Positions 1-8,573 of a DNA stretch of 29,359 nt are shown here, in pieces (the stretch's first letter is position 1; each line of letters begins with the position of its first letter). The notes under the pieces were generated by a model that saw nothing but the letters and a program-made list of their open reading frames with translations, did no database searches and was not told the DNA's origin. The DNA is taken from positions 1-29,359 of the forward strand of contig JAEOSR010000121.1 of the NCBI GenBank assembly GCA_016840285.1. The letters are read 5' to 3'. A program made the position numbers and the translations under genes. The stretch comes from Candidatus Hodarchaeota archaeon. GTDB taxonomy: Archaea; Asgardarchaeota; Heimdallarchaeia; Hodarchaeales; Hodarchaeaceae.

Positions 1-2000
1 AGGGAATTCGAGCATTTTAAAAATCGTGAATTCTCTTTTCCTTGATGGAGCACAAGATTTCCTTGACAATCAGGACATACACCTAGAGTCCTCCCTACTC
101 CAGTCATTGATTCAATACTCTGAACAAGTGTTGAGAAAATTTCTTCCTGATTTGATTTCATTCTCTGTAAACCACGAGTTGTCAATTCAATAACAAGTTT
201 ATCCACGTCTTCAGGAGTTTTTTCATGTTCTCTAATTTGTTGGGTCCAAGATTCAATTTTCCCTCGGATTTCAGGAATGATAAGATCTTCCGAATTTTGA
301 GTAAATATTTGATATAACGCCATACCAAGAGCTGTTGGCACTAACATCCTTCGAGGCCCCTGATTTATTGTGTACATCCGTTTTTGAACGGTTTCAATAT
401 GCGTTGATCGTGTGGCATCAGTTCCAAGATTTAATTTTGCCATTTCTCGAATTAATTGGGATTCGGTCCATAAGGAGGGTGGGGTTGTAAATCCCTGGTG
501 TTTGAAGGCTTCGATTGACTGAGTACTCCCCTTTTCAAATCGAAGTAATTCTTTCCCGGTTAATTTTCTGAATTTATAGAATTCCAAAAAACCTAGATCA
601 ACTATTCTTCGTCCTTTTGCTATAAATTCTTCTTTTGCCGCATTGAGAATGATGTATTGATTTACAACACTTGCTTCAGCGTGAATAGTTGCCAAAAATC
701 TCCATACAATATAAGAATAGATATTCCATGCATGATTGACTAATGAAGGTGTTTTTGCAAATAGTTTCTGAATTTCAGATTGTTTAACTGCTTTAACAGG
801 CTTGATTGGCTCGTGATCTTTTGTAAATCTCCCCTTACTGGGATTTGTTACTCCTCCAAGGGTAATACACTCTGTAGCTACTTCACCAAATTCGTCATGA
901 GAGGTAAACTTCTCAACTAAGCTTGTCAGATCCTTTTCGAGGTAGAATGAACTCTCAGTTCGAGGGTAAGTAATGAATCCATTGTTGTATAATTTTTCCG
1001 CAATGTCTGCTACTTGTTTTGGACTAATTCTAAAGAACTGAGCGCATTCTGCTTCAAGAGTATCAGTATCTAATGGTAAAGGACGTTTGATGGATGTAGA
1101 TTCTTCATTATATTCCGTTATGATACCCTTTGAAACTTTCTTTAGTTTGGATATTAAAGAGTCGACGATTGCCTCATCAGTTACAGGGTTTCCTTTCCAG
1201 TCTAAAAATAATGGTCCTTCTGATGTTGCGATTTTAACAGAAACTTTCCAAAATTTCTCGGGGGTGAAGCTCCTATTTTCAAGGAATCTACTAGTTATTA
1301 ACCATAAGACACTTGTTTGACAAGGGCCATAAGAAATCATTCGATTCTTAATGCCTTGATTTTGGATTCCAACAGTTAAAAATCGGGTTATTGATGAACC
1401 CATTCGTAAATCTTGTTTTCTAAGAGAATCAACTTGTTTAATCCAATCCCAATTGAGATCTGTCTGAGTTTCAAATGCTTTCTTCAAAGAAATTGGATTA
1501 GTACTAGTGAAATGCATCCGTCCATGACGAATTTTTTTGTTACTACAAGTAGCTATTTCAAGGATTTGACGGCCTATAGCCTCACCATGACCATCCCAAT
1601 CAGTAGCAATAACAATAACATTAGAATCTGTTCCTATCTCCTCAACATGCGAAACCATATTCTGTTTAATTGGGATCTCTATCGGGGCGAGTTCTATCAT
1701 GTCCAGAGGATCTGAATTATGCCAATTGGTATCTTTATCAAAGGGGGGAGGATAATCAAAATTAAGGATATGACCAGTAACACTTGATATGAGAAGCTGA
1801 TCTTCTTTGCGAAGACGATATTCATCCTTTTCTATTCTAAAACTGATTTCTTGATTAGTGATTGTGCTTTCAAAGATATAATTGTATCTGGTTTTGCCTT
1901 TTCGGCTTTTAAATTTGAGTTTATAAACAATAGAAAAGGCTTTAACGAGAGCACGTGCAATAGAAGGTTTCTCGGCAAAAATTGAAATAGTAGCGCCCAC
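1..2000 (-). CDS. DNA topoisomerase type IA, Top3-like (3' end cut by window)
   Basis: Relaxes negatively supercoiled DNA and decatenates through a transient 5'-phosphotyrosine link. About 666 codons are visible in one unbroken minus-strand frame. The start is GTG at 2000; an in-frame TGA lies two codons upstream, and the protein opens with the Toprim strand ISIFAEKPSIARAL (conserved Glu10). The Toprim acidic motif is D134-W-D136-G-H-G-E140. The motif ISYGPCQTSVLWLI follows, then the catalytic tyrosine Y345 in GFITYPRTES. Near the window edge a CPDC...C pattern begins a zinc ribbon, so only the C-terminal tail is missing. The SYGPCQT motif points to the Top3 group rather than bacterial TopA or reverse gyrase; no helicase domain is present. 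In most family members the Toprim motif reads DxDREGE; here R-E is replaced by G-H. Divergent from the AK6 gene, with a 97-bp shared promoter region. Confidence 0.9.
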   Translation of the reverse strand, partial: MGATISIFAEKPSIARALVKAFSIVYKLKFKSRKGKTRYNYIFESTITNQEISFRIEKDEYRLRKEDQLLISSVTGHILNFDYPPPFDKDTNWHNSDPLDMIELAPIEIPIKQNMVSHVEEIGTDSNVIVIATDWDGHGEAIGRQILEIATCSNKKIRHGRMHFTSTNPISLKKAFETQTDLNWDWIKQVDSLRKQDLRMGSSITRFLTVGIQNQGIKNRMISYGPCQTSVLWLITSRFLENRSFTPEKFWKVSVKIATSEGPLFLDWKGNPVTDEAIVDSLISKLKKVSKGIITEYNEESTSIKRPLPLDTDTLEAECAQFFRISPKQVADIAEKLYNNGFITYPRTESSFYLEKDLTSLVEKFTSHDEFGEVATECITLGGVTNPSKGRFTKDHEPIKPVKAVKQSEIQKLFAKTPSLVNHAWNIYSYIVWRFLATIHAEASVVNQYIILNAAKEEFIAKGRRIVDLGFLEFYKFRKLTGKELLRFEKGSTQSIEAFKHQGFTTPPSLWTESQLIREMAKLNLGTDATRSTHIETVQKRMYTINQGPRRMLVPTALGMALYQIFTQNSEDLIIPEIRGKIESWTQQIREHEKTPEDVDKLVIELTTRGLQRMKSNQEEIFSTLVQSIESMTGVGRTLGVCPDCQGNLVLHQGKENSRFLKCSNS

Positions 2001-2097
2001 AATTCAAACCCAAATAGCTTTTTTCACTTCATAATTCTAGAGATTGAATCACAGTTTTAAAGATAAAGAAATAAACTTCCCCTTCTAGGTATATTTC

Positions 2098-2619
2098 ATG
2101 GTTGATCTATCACCATTTCGCTTATATATTACAGGAGTAACTGGAACAGGAAAGACAAGTGTAGCGAAAAAGCTTTCTGAACAGTTGTCTCTTGATTACT
2201 TAGAGGTAAACACGTTAGTCCTTGAGAAAGGATTCTATCTAGGGTATGATATCAATCGAGATTCTGTAATCATTGATGATGAGCTATTTATTTCTCATAT
2301 AGAGTCAATTTTAGCTGATAAAAAACGATTATGTTTAGTAGGAGGAATAATTCCACTAAAGAATGTATTTAACTTCATTATTGTCTTACGTTGCGGTGTG
2401 AACATCCTCAAACAACGTTTAATTTCCCGTAATTATTCAAAGGATAAAATCGAATCAAATATCGAAGCTGAAATCATGAATGTTGTATATTATGAAGCTA
2501 TTGAACTCTTTTCAGATCAAAAAGTCGTTGAAGTTTATAATGATGATTTCTCAACTGATGAAACATGTAATCAAATTATTTCAATAATACGACAACATCA
2601 TCCGAGCATTTTGGAATGA
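2098..2619 (+). CDS. AK6/Fap7-type adenylate kinase-like NTPase
   Basis: 173-residue P-loop kinase. Walker A is GVTGTGKTSVAKKL (about residues 13-26). A family-typical segment follows, KGFYLGYDINRDSVIIDDEL, and the lid-like stretch SRNYSKDKIESNIEAEI contains the characteristic NIEAEI. In archaea and eukaryotes this family has adenylate kinase/ATPase activity and acts with ribosomal protein uS11 late in small-subunit maturation, which fits a window rich in ribosome-related genes. A TATA-like TTTTAAAG sits about 40 bp before the ATG. The 3' end overlaps the convergent metallo-hydrolase gene by 39 bp. The family call is secure; the role in ribosome assembly is inferred from homologues. Confidence 0.88.
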   Translation: MVDLSPFRLYITGVTGTGKTSVAKKLSEQLSLDYLEVNTLVLEKGFYLGYDINRDSVIIDDELFISHIESILADKKRLCLVGGIIPLKNVFNFIIVLRCGVNILKQRLISRNYSKDKIESNIEAEIMNVVYYEAIELFSDQKVVEVYNDDFSTDETCNQIISIIRQHHPSILE

Positions 2620-3273
2620 CCGCTTAACTGAATTAAGAGGAGATCCAGTTGTGGAAATAACTGGAGGCATATGTCCAGGAAGAAGAACTCGTATATCTAA
2701 ATCTGATAATCGTTTTAATGATTCCACCATTTCTTCGCTGTTTCCTGTACGCAAATCAGTTCTACCAAAGGATCCCTGTGGGAAAACTGTATCCCCACTG
2801 ATTAAGATTTTATTTTTTTCATCCCATAAGGAAATTGATCCATGAGTGTGTCCAGGAGTGTGTAGTATGTTAAAAGAGAAATTTCCAATGTTAAAGACAT
2901 CCCCCTCAAAAACCTCCCGAGATATATCAATAGGAGGACACTTTGAACCCATAAATGGTTCGATGTAGGAGCTATCTCCAGACTTCAAGTGTTGCGCTTC
3001 TATCTCTGATGTTATCACATCTAGTTCGAGCGTTGACTGGAGAGCCATGATACCCCCGACATGGTCAATATGTCCGTGAGTTAGCAGAATTTGAGTAATT
3101 TTCTTGCTAGAAATAGCATCTTCTAAAATTTCAATACTTTTTTGTTGGCCTCCATAACTAAGTCCTAGTCCAGAGTCAATCATCAAAGACTCGCCCTTTG
3201 ATTCGATGATAAACACATTACAATCTAAACCTTGGCCAAGTAGCCAAGTAACACCACTTAGTAACTCTTTCAG
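2581..3273 (-). CDS. metallo-beta-lactamase-fold hydrolase, glyoxalase II-like
   Basis: The binuclear metal site is clear: THGHIDHVGG, then TPGHTHGSISL, then ISGDTVFPQGSFGRTD, then LLPGHMPPV. This is the glyoxalase II-like branch; the substrate is unknown. The first conventional start (GTG at 3216) would remove the first beta strand. In-frame codons upstream, back to a TAA at 3276-3274, encode LKELLSGVTWLLGQGLDCN, which matches the usual family N-terminus. No ATG, GTG or TTG lies in that segment. A CTG at 3273 is preceded by a Shine-Dalgarno-like GAGGG at 3285-3281 with 7-nt spacing, so CTG is chosen here with reserve. The 3' end overlaps the AK6 gene antisense. Confidence 0.85.
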   Translation of the reverse strand: MKELLSGVTWLLGQGLDCNVFIIESKGESLMIDSGLGLSYGGQQKSIEILEDAISSKKITQILLTHGHIDHVGGIMALQSTLELDVITSEIEAQHLKSGDSSYIEPFMGSKCPPIDISREVFEGDVFNIGNFSFNILHTPGHTHGSISLWDEKNKILISGDTVFPQGSFGRTDLRTGNSEEMVESLKRLSDLDIRVLLPGHMPPVISTTGSPLNSVKRSFQNARMMLSYY

Positions 3274-3445
3274 TTATTATCCCTCGTATCTTAGGCGTTT
3301 TCAGGAAATCTATGACAAAGGATCCCTGATTTCAGAGGATAATTTAGTCTTCGCTCCGAAAAACAGTCTTGAAAAAAAATGAAAGACTGGACTTAATGGT
3401 TCGAATAATTCATCATTAAGATCCAATCAAGAAGGGGAATGAAGT

Positions 3446-3688
3446 TTATTCATTGGCTCCTTCAACTACAATCATGGTTAAGGTTGAACGGACATTATCT
3501 AGTCCACGAATGTTACTTGTAATGATTTCCTTCAATTCGTCCATTGTATCGGCTTCAACTTTGGCTACAATGTCATAAACACCATAAACTATCCACGCAC
3601 CCACGACCCCTTTAGTGGATTTTAAGTCCTCAAGGACTTCGTCTTCTGATCCGATCTCAGCATTTACTAATACAAAAGCAGCGGGCAT
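3446..3688 (-). CDS. stand-alone RAM (Lrp/AsnC effector) domain protein
   Basis: 80 residues, covering only the alpha/beta RAM fold of Lrp/AsnC regulators: opening strand AAFVLVNAEIGSEDEVLEDL, central VVGAWIVYGVYDIVAKVEAD, terminal strand STLTMIVVEG. There is no helix-turn-helix domain, so it cannot bind DNA alone in the usual way. Such stand-alone domains bind small ligands such as amino acids and oligomerise, sometimes with full-length Lrp proteins. The ATG start is preceded by GAGGTGA with short spacing. It is not in an obvious operon, so the ligand cannot be predicted. Confidence 0.85.
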   Translation of the reverse strand: MPAAFVLVNAEIGSEDEVLEDLKSTKGVVGAWIVYGVYDIVAKVEADTMDELKEIITSNIRGLDNVRSTLTMIVVEGANE

Positions 3689-3799
3689 TCTTTCACCTCT
3701 AAATTAACTATGATCATATTTGTTACTATTAATCTTCTCCACTTATTAGTTTAAAAAACCTCCTAAAAATGTGTTGATAAATTGCATTGTGGATTGATT

Positions 3800-4200
3800 G
3801 CATATATAGAAGAAATTTGTAATTTAAAAATCAAACCAAAATAACTTAGTATAGGGGAAGTAGCTCAAAGATTGAGAAACAATAACCACTATCAGAAGAT
3901 GGGAGCGAGAAGGGATATTAAAAGCTCTGGGAACACCCACCAACATTAGATTATTTCCTGAAACAGAGACCAACCGAATTTAGGAATAACTAACATGGAA
4001 ACGAGGGAAATTTTCTCTTGAAAGATTGATTTTCTAAGGTAATTAAAAGGGAATGTTTGATTTTCTTCTAACCAACTTAGATTCGTTTCTTCTAGAAACT
4101 CTTAGGCAAAAGGATGATTTGATGTTAAAAAAGATCAAATGTGATGTTTCTTGACCGAGCAGACAAGAGTATTCAGAACTGAGCGTATCTATAAACATAC
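3800..4200 (+). ncRNA. rnpB: candidate RNase P RNA, divergent
   Basis: No protein gene fits this stretch, but pieces of RNase P RNA occur in the right order. A CR-I-like GGGGAAGTAGCTCA is at 3854-3867. A GGGAACACCCACCAAC segment is followed by CR-II-like AACAGAGACCAACCGA (about 3962-3977), enclosed by an 8-bp stem. Next comes TGGAAACGAGGG with a hairpin, and then CR-V-like CAGAACTGAGCGTATC at 4174-4189. GCTCA (3863-3867) can pair with TGAGC (4180-4184) as the P4 core. Possible P1 (TATAGA 3804-3809 with TCTATA 4188-4193) and P2 (TTTGT with ACAAG) are short. A TATA-like TTTAAAAAA at 3750-3758 would start transcription near 3780. The ends are approximate. The P4 match is weaker than usual, so this is a good candidate rather than a firm call. 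Confidence 0.5.
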
Positions 4201-4552
4201 TTTTACTAGACTGAAACGAAAACAAGCTAGACAGCTTAATCCGCACCATTTACAACGTAATTCTATCAAAAACGTTGTTAAATCCCTTTCAAATAAAATT
4301 CACGTGGAGTGAGGAATCTAATGCAAATAACCCTTGAAGCAGCATGGTATCCATCCATTGAACAACATCATTTATGTACCTGGTTTGATTGCTAGTTGAT
4401 CTGGATTCTTTTTAGGTTTTTTAAATCAAATAAATCATGATAAAAAGCCCAAAAATAGATTTTTAGCGTTTAGAAAAAACTACACGATATTACGTTAATG
4501 TTATGAATTCTATAATTCATCGACGATCCTTCATATTTGAGGACTCTTGAGT
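4201..4552. other. intergenic stretch, no convincing gene
   Basis: AT-rich sequence between the candidate RNase P RNA and the zinc-ribbon gene. The only coding-like item is a 24-codon ORF starting at ATG 4321, preceded by GGAGTGAGG, which I do not recognise and do not call. The final 100 bp should hold the promoter of the zinc-ribbon gene. Confidence 0.4.
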
Positions 4553-5077
4553 ATGAATAATCCTTTCGATCAGATTTCAGGCCAGATCATCATAAAGGGA
4601 CGGGTTTATTCGGCCAAAGAAGTCATAAGAGGGTTGTTAGAACAAGGAATTGCAATAACTGAGGGTTCTGAAGGATTGAAAATTGGATTTAAGCTCTTCT
4701 CACCAGAGGCAACATCTCATCAAAATACATTTGAAGGAAATGCAGTCACTAGTTGCCCTTTCATCCCTTATATGTCCCAAATCACAACCCAACTTGAGGA
4801 TTTAACAGCACGATTAAACAATCAGCAAAACGAAACCAGTACTTCTCCATCAAATAGCTCTTTTCCGTCATCTAAACCAGAAAACCCAGCACCATCAACC
4901 TTTTCGCCTTTTAATACATCTTTTTCTCAATCGAACGAAGAAGAAGAAAAAGACCAATTTTTCAATGCAAGTAAGAGCTATTTTGAAAATCGCCAGAAAT
5001 GTCCATCTTGCGGAGCAACTATCCCCCAAAACGCTTTTTTCTGTAATAAGTGCGGTAATCACGTGAGATCAGGATGA
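4553..5077 (+). CDS. unrecognised protein with C-terminal zinc ribbon
   Basis: 174 residues in three parts. The N-terminal ~55 residues form a small alpha/beta module (NPFDQISGQIIIKGRVYSAK, then EVIRGLLEQGIAITEGSEGL). The middle ~85 residues are a Ser/Pro/Asn/Gln-rich linker that looks disordered. The C-terminus is a rubredoxin-like zinc ribbon, CPSCGATIP...FFCNKCG, with four metal cysteines. The ATG at 4553 is preferred over the TTG two codons upstream; GAGG lies about 10 nt before the ATG. Function unknown; zinc-ribbon tails of this kind usually mediate protein or nucleic acid contacts. It converges on the next gene, another modular protein with a proline-rich linker. Confidence 0.75.
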   Translation: MNNPFDQISGQIIIKGRVYSAKEVIRGLLEQGIAITEGSEGLKIGFKLFSPEATSHQNTFEGNAVTSCPFIPYMSQITTQLEDLTARLNNQQNETSTSPSNSSFPSSKPENPAPSTFSPFNTSFSQSNEEEEKDQFFNASKSYFENRQKCPSCGATIPQNAFFCNKCGNHVRSG

Positions 5078-5162
5078 ATCAGTCCTTGCATTGGTATTCT
5101 CTATTAATGCAATTATAAACGATGAGTCGTAGAAATATCTGAAAGACCATCAAGAACAGGAG

Positions 5163-5657
5163 CTAGCCAGCTAAACGTGTTTTCCAATCATAGATTTTTT
5201 CAAAAAGCTGTTCCTTTTCTGCTGCAGTTATTTCGTTTATATTCTTAATTTGGTTGGCATATCTTCCCATTTCATGAAATGCAGGATGAAAACCTACCTC
5301 CGAAGACTGCATAACTTGATCTCGTAAACGTGATAACAACTTAGATATCTCTTTTCCCTTAGTCATAGTCTGAATCTGACCTAAAAACGAATCCAGTAAT
5401 CGGCTAGTTTTTGTGCCCCCTCCAGAACTAATAGTCTGTGCAGAGGGGATTGGAGCAGGTGTTGGACTTGGAGTAGGTTGTGTTTTTTGAAATTCTTGTG
5501 ATGGTGTTTGAGGGGCAGCCGATATTCCTTCTACTGATGCGAAAAGTTGTTCAAATTTGAGCGCTATTTTTTCCAGCTTATTTGCAAGAACTTTAGCCGT
5601 TTTAGTAACCAATTCTAGATCTGCTTTAAGCTGTTCAATATCTTTTGAATCAGTCAT
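5163..5657 (-). CDS. unrecognised coiled-coil protein with Pro-rich linker
   Basis: 164 residues. An N-terminal coiled coil (about residues 5-45, heptad-like leucines in IEQLKADLELVTKTAKVLAN) is followed by a Pro/Thr/Ser-rich linker and then a C-terminal helical domain of about 80 residues beginning RLLDSFLGQIQTMTKG. No signal peptide or membrane segment is visible. The ATG at 5657 is preferred to the GTG four codons upstream. Nothing identifies a function; the layout suggests an oligomerising adaptor. Convergent with the zinc-ribbon gene. Confidence 0.7.
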   Translation of the reverse strand: MTDSKDIEQLKADLELVTKTAKVLANKLEKIALKFEQLFASVEGISAAPQTPSQEFQKTQPTPSPTPAPIPSAQTISSGGGTKTSRLLDSFLGQIQTMTKGKEISKLLSRLRDQVMQSSEVGFHPAFHEMGRYANQIKNINEITAAEKEQLFEKIYDWKTRLAG

Positions 5658-5934
5658 GTTCAAACCCACTTTTTACATACTTCAAGTTTTCTTTCCCTTA
5701 TTTACTTTTTATTTCTTCCGATTCAAAAAACCTAAGATATCTTAAAATTTATTCCTAGTTTGCATTCAGAGCTAATATGGCTGGTAGAGGTTTTTTCATC
5801 AAGAACTGGATCATAACACTAAATTTTTTGATCAAATATTAGTATTTCTCTGCTTTACACTCTAAAAAGATTGATCTATCTGAAATATCGATAGAATTAT
5901 CATAATTAATAGGTATATATGTTAGTTACAGCAT

Positions 5935-7131
5935 CTATATTGCATCCAGTGCTTCGATAGCTGGGAGGTTAGATCCCATTAGAAATTGTATTAATGCTTT
6001 GCCTGCAGTACTCACATATGAGAGGTTAATGTTATTCTTCTCAATAATTGATACGCTATGTCCTCCACCTGCTAAAGAGAACCCATGTGATTTTTCCATC
6101 GCTCTGAAAACTGCTACAGTTCCTTTCTCAAACCCTGATTCTTCAAATTTTCCCATAGGACCATTTAAAACTATTGTAGAAGCTTGTTTGATGATTTTTG
6201 CATATTCTTTGATTGTTTGATCTCCAATATCCAAAATAGGTGCGTCAAGAGGAAGATCTGCAAATGAATATAGTTTACGTCCTCCTTCATCAACAGCGAA
6301 ATCAATTTGAGTTTTGATTTGATTAGTAAATCGCTTGTAAAGTTTTTCAGCTGTTTCAAGAAATCGGAGAAGCTTTTTCCTCTCTAGGAAATTCATTGTA
6401 GATTCTCCTAATGGTTTTCCCATAGCGAGTAAAAGTAATTGAGAGATTGTCCCACCAGTTAAAACTGAATCAGCGATATCATTTTCTAGAACATATCCTG
6501 CTACTTTAAAGGAGTCTTCAGGTTTTATTCCACCTAAAATGAAGACACAAGGCTTTTCTGGATTATCAACAACTCGTTGAAGATTAACAACCTCATGTTC
6601 CATGATTAATCCAGCAACAGAAGGCATCAATGTAGTAAACCCTACTAGACTTGCATGAGAACGATGGGCAACAGAAAACGCGTCATTCACAAAAACATCT
6701 CCTATTTTGGCTAAACTCTTGATATAAGGGTCTTTAGCGTGTTCTTCTGCTGGTTTATTCTCCATCTCAGTTTCTACCATTCGCACATTCTCTAATACAA
6801 GAATATCTCCTGAATCGAGGGAATTTATCAAGGCTTCTACTTCTGGGCCATGAGTAAAGGGAGTATAATTTACATTATAGGTATTTCCTAAGATTTCTTG
6901 TAGACTTTCAGCATGAAATTTAAGTCTAGTGAAGTCAGAACTGCCTGGTCGTCCTTGGTGAGCAATGACAATAACTTTGCCCTTATTATCAGCAATACGC
7001 TTGATTGTTTTAGCATGAGCCTTAATTCTGGTTGTATCAAGGAGGTTATTATTCTCATCTAATGGAGAATTGAAATCAACACGAGTTAAGCAGACTTTCC
7101 CTTCCACATCAATAGCTGAAAGAGTTCGCAT
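5935..7131 (-). CDS. pgk: phosphoglycerate kinase
   Basis: Transfers phosphate between 1,3-bisphosphoglycerate and ADP in glycolysis/gluconeogenesis. 398 residues, normal for archaeal enzymes. The substrate loop RVDFNSPL (R18, D20, N22) and HQGRPGSSDF match the family, as do DAFSVAHRSHASLVGF, the hinge segment FILGGIKPEDSFKV, the nucleotide-site motif LNGPMGKFEESGFEKGT and the C-terminal glycine loop AGGGHSV. A TATA-like GATATAATC at 7160-7152 lies about 25 bp before the ATG, so the mRNA is probably leaderless. Divergent from mevalonate kinase 1. Confidence 0.96.
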   Translation of the reverse strand: MRTLSAIDVEGKVCLTRVDFNSPLDENNNLLDTTRIKAHAKTIKRIADNKGKVIVIAHQGRPGSSDFTRLKFHAESLQEILGNTYNVNYTPFTHGPEVEALINSLDSGDILVLENVRMVETEMENKPAEEHAKDPYIKSLAKIGDVFVNDAFSVAHRSHASLVGFTTLMPSVAGLIMEHEVVNLQRVVDNPEKPCVFILGGIKPEDSFKVAGYVLENDIADSVLTGGTISQLLLLAMGKPLGESTMNFLERKKLLRFLETAEKLYKRFTNQIKTQIDFAVDEGGRKLYSFADLPLDAPILDIGDQTIKEYAKIIKQASTIVLNGPMGKFEESGFEKGTVAVFRAMEKSHGFSLAGGGHSVSIIEKNNINLSYVSTAGKALIQFLMGSNLPAIEALDAI

Positions 7132-7151
7132 ATATACATGAAGCTGAACTC

Positions 7152-7160
7152 GATTATATC
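7152..7160 (-). promoter_or_regulatory. TATA box of pgk
   Basis: GATATAATC on the minus strand, centred about 25 bp upstream of the pgk ATG. This is the archaeal TATA-to-start distance and implies a leaderless transcript. Confidence 0.5.
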
Positions 7161-7231
7161 AATCTTTCTCTAACCTTTCTATTCCCTTTAGAATATAGAT
7201 ATTGTTTAAAATTTCTAATACTTTTTAAACC

Positions 7232-8341
7232 ATTCGTGTTGAAAATGATGAAAATCACACAAGCAGTGCACCAGGTAAAATCATACTTACAGGTGAGTAT
7301 AGTGTTGTTTATGGACAACCTGCTCTCGTGATGGCAATTGATAAGAGAATTTTCGCAAAAATTGAGCGGATTGAGTCAATAACAAGACCTACCATTCAAA
7401 TTACAACACGTAATTACGGAACTTCTATATCGACTCCATTCACAGTCGGTACTGAATTTTTCATTAATCAACCAGCTCATTTTCACCCAATATTGAAGAT
7501 TCTACAAGCAGTTTATATGAAAGAAGGATTAAATGATTCGATCAAAGTTGATATTCATTCAGAGATACCGAGAAGTGTTGGTTTAGGATCATCTGCAGCT
7601 GTTTGCGTTGCATTCTCAGCTGCTCTGGCATTAGCGTTTGATTTAGATTATAGCCTTGAAGATATTTCCCACCTTGCTTTTAAGGGCGAAAAAATAGTTC
7701 ATGGGACACCCTCAGGGGTAGATAACACAATCGCCACCTTTGGAGGATGTTTGAAGTATCAACAAGGAAAAGGAGAACCAGTGAAATTTAACGATATCCA
7801 GCTTATTCTCGGTAACACGAGGATCCCTCACGAAACAAAAACTTTGACCTCAAGTGTTAGAGCTCGATTTTCTACTTATCCTGAAGTGATGGCCTCCACC
7901 ATTGAAGCTATGGGGTTATTAGTAGAAAAGGCAGTGAAATATTTAGCTAATGGTGATCTTGAAAGACTCGGTGAAACTTTTAACATAAACCAAGGACTCC
8001 TAAGCACAATCGGAGTGTCTACTCCAAAACTTGATCAACTCATAAATATTGCACGAATTGAAGGCGCTTATGGCGCAAAACTGACTGGAGCTGGGAGTGG
8101 GGGTTGCATGTTTGCATTAGTTGATGAGAAAAGTCAACAATCTGTGTTTCAAGCACTTCAAAAGAATAATATAACTCCAATTTTAACAAAATCTGAATTT
8201 CAAGGTGTGATATCTGTGATATTAGATAAACCATCAAGTTTTATTCCTCCTAAAATGAAGAGTCGTATTTTTTCAGGATTCTTCACTACTGTTCTTAATG
8301 TGGCTACAAATAGTTCCAAAACACGACCTGTTATAAGATGA
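7232..8341 (+). CDS. mvk: mevalonate kinase, archaeal type (start unclear)
   Basis: GHMP-family kinase that phosphorylates mevalonate to 5-phosphomevalonate. Motif 1 is SAPGKIILTGEYSVVYG; the glycine-rich ATP loop is PRSVGLGSSAAVC; the catalytic Asp lies in HGTPSGVDNT; motif 3 is KLTGAGSGGCMFAL. The segment FNINQGLLSTIGVSTPKL is typical of archaeal enzymes. The N-terminus is problematic: motif 1 lies upstream of the first standard start (GTG 7328), and between it and an in-frame TAA there is only an ATT (7232). In another frame ATGATGAAAATC (7245) would give MMKITSSAPGK if one CA of the CACACA at 7255-7260 were absent. The gene therefore has a rare start, a 2-nt indel, or an assembly error. 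TATA candidates lie at 7204-7213 and 7222-7229. Confidence 0.9.
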   Translation: MRVENDENHTSSAPGKIILTGEYSVVYGQPALVMAIDKRIFAKIERIESITRPTIQITTRNYGTSISTPFTVGTEFFINQPAHFHPILKILQAVYMKEGLNDSIKVDIHSEIPRSVGLGSSAAVCVAFSAALALAFDLDYSLEDISHLAFKGEKIVHGTPSGVDNTIATFGGCLKYQQGKGEPVKFNDIQLILGNTRIPHETKTLTSSVRARFSTYPEVMASTIEAMGLLVEKAVKYLANGDLERLGETFNINQGLLSTIGVSTPKLDQLINIARIEGAYGAKLTGAGSGGCMFALVDEKSQQSVFQALQKNNITPILTKSEFQGVISVILDKPSSFIPPKMKSRIFSGFFTTVLNVATNSSKTRPVIR

Positions 8342-8573
8342 ATAAATGCAGTGGAACCAGCTTAAATTTTATGAGATTTACGAACTGATGAAAAGGTATC
8401 ATTGACAGAAATTCTCAATATTTCGTCATGAGGATGATTAGATGCAAAGAAATGACGGAAAGGCTTTCATTTCGTTATTCTAAGTCAGAAGAATTTTTTA
8501 GCTCCACTCAGAAAATGATAAAAAGCAAAAAAGTCACAGTGAACTTTACAGAAAAATATATTAGGTGAAAAAA

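Noticed and set aside
3840..3960. A tRNA gene, suggested by GTAGCTCAAAGATTGAG.
   Set aside because: No T-arm (GGTTCRA-type) and no acceptor pairing at the right distance; the RNase P reading explains more of the sequence.
4043..4249. 68-codon minus-strand ORF.
   Set aside because: Lies over the candidate RNase P RNA; Ser/Phe/Lys-rich composition looks like a shadow reading.
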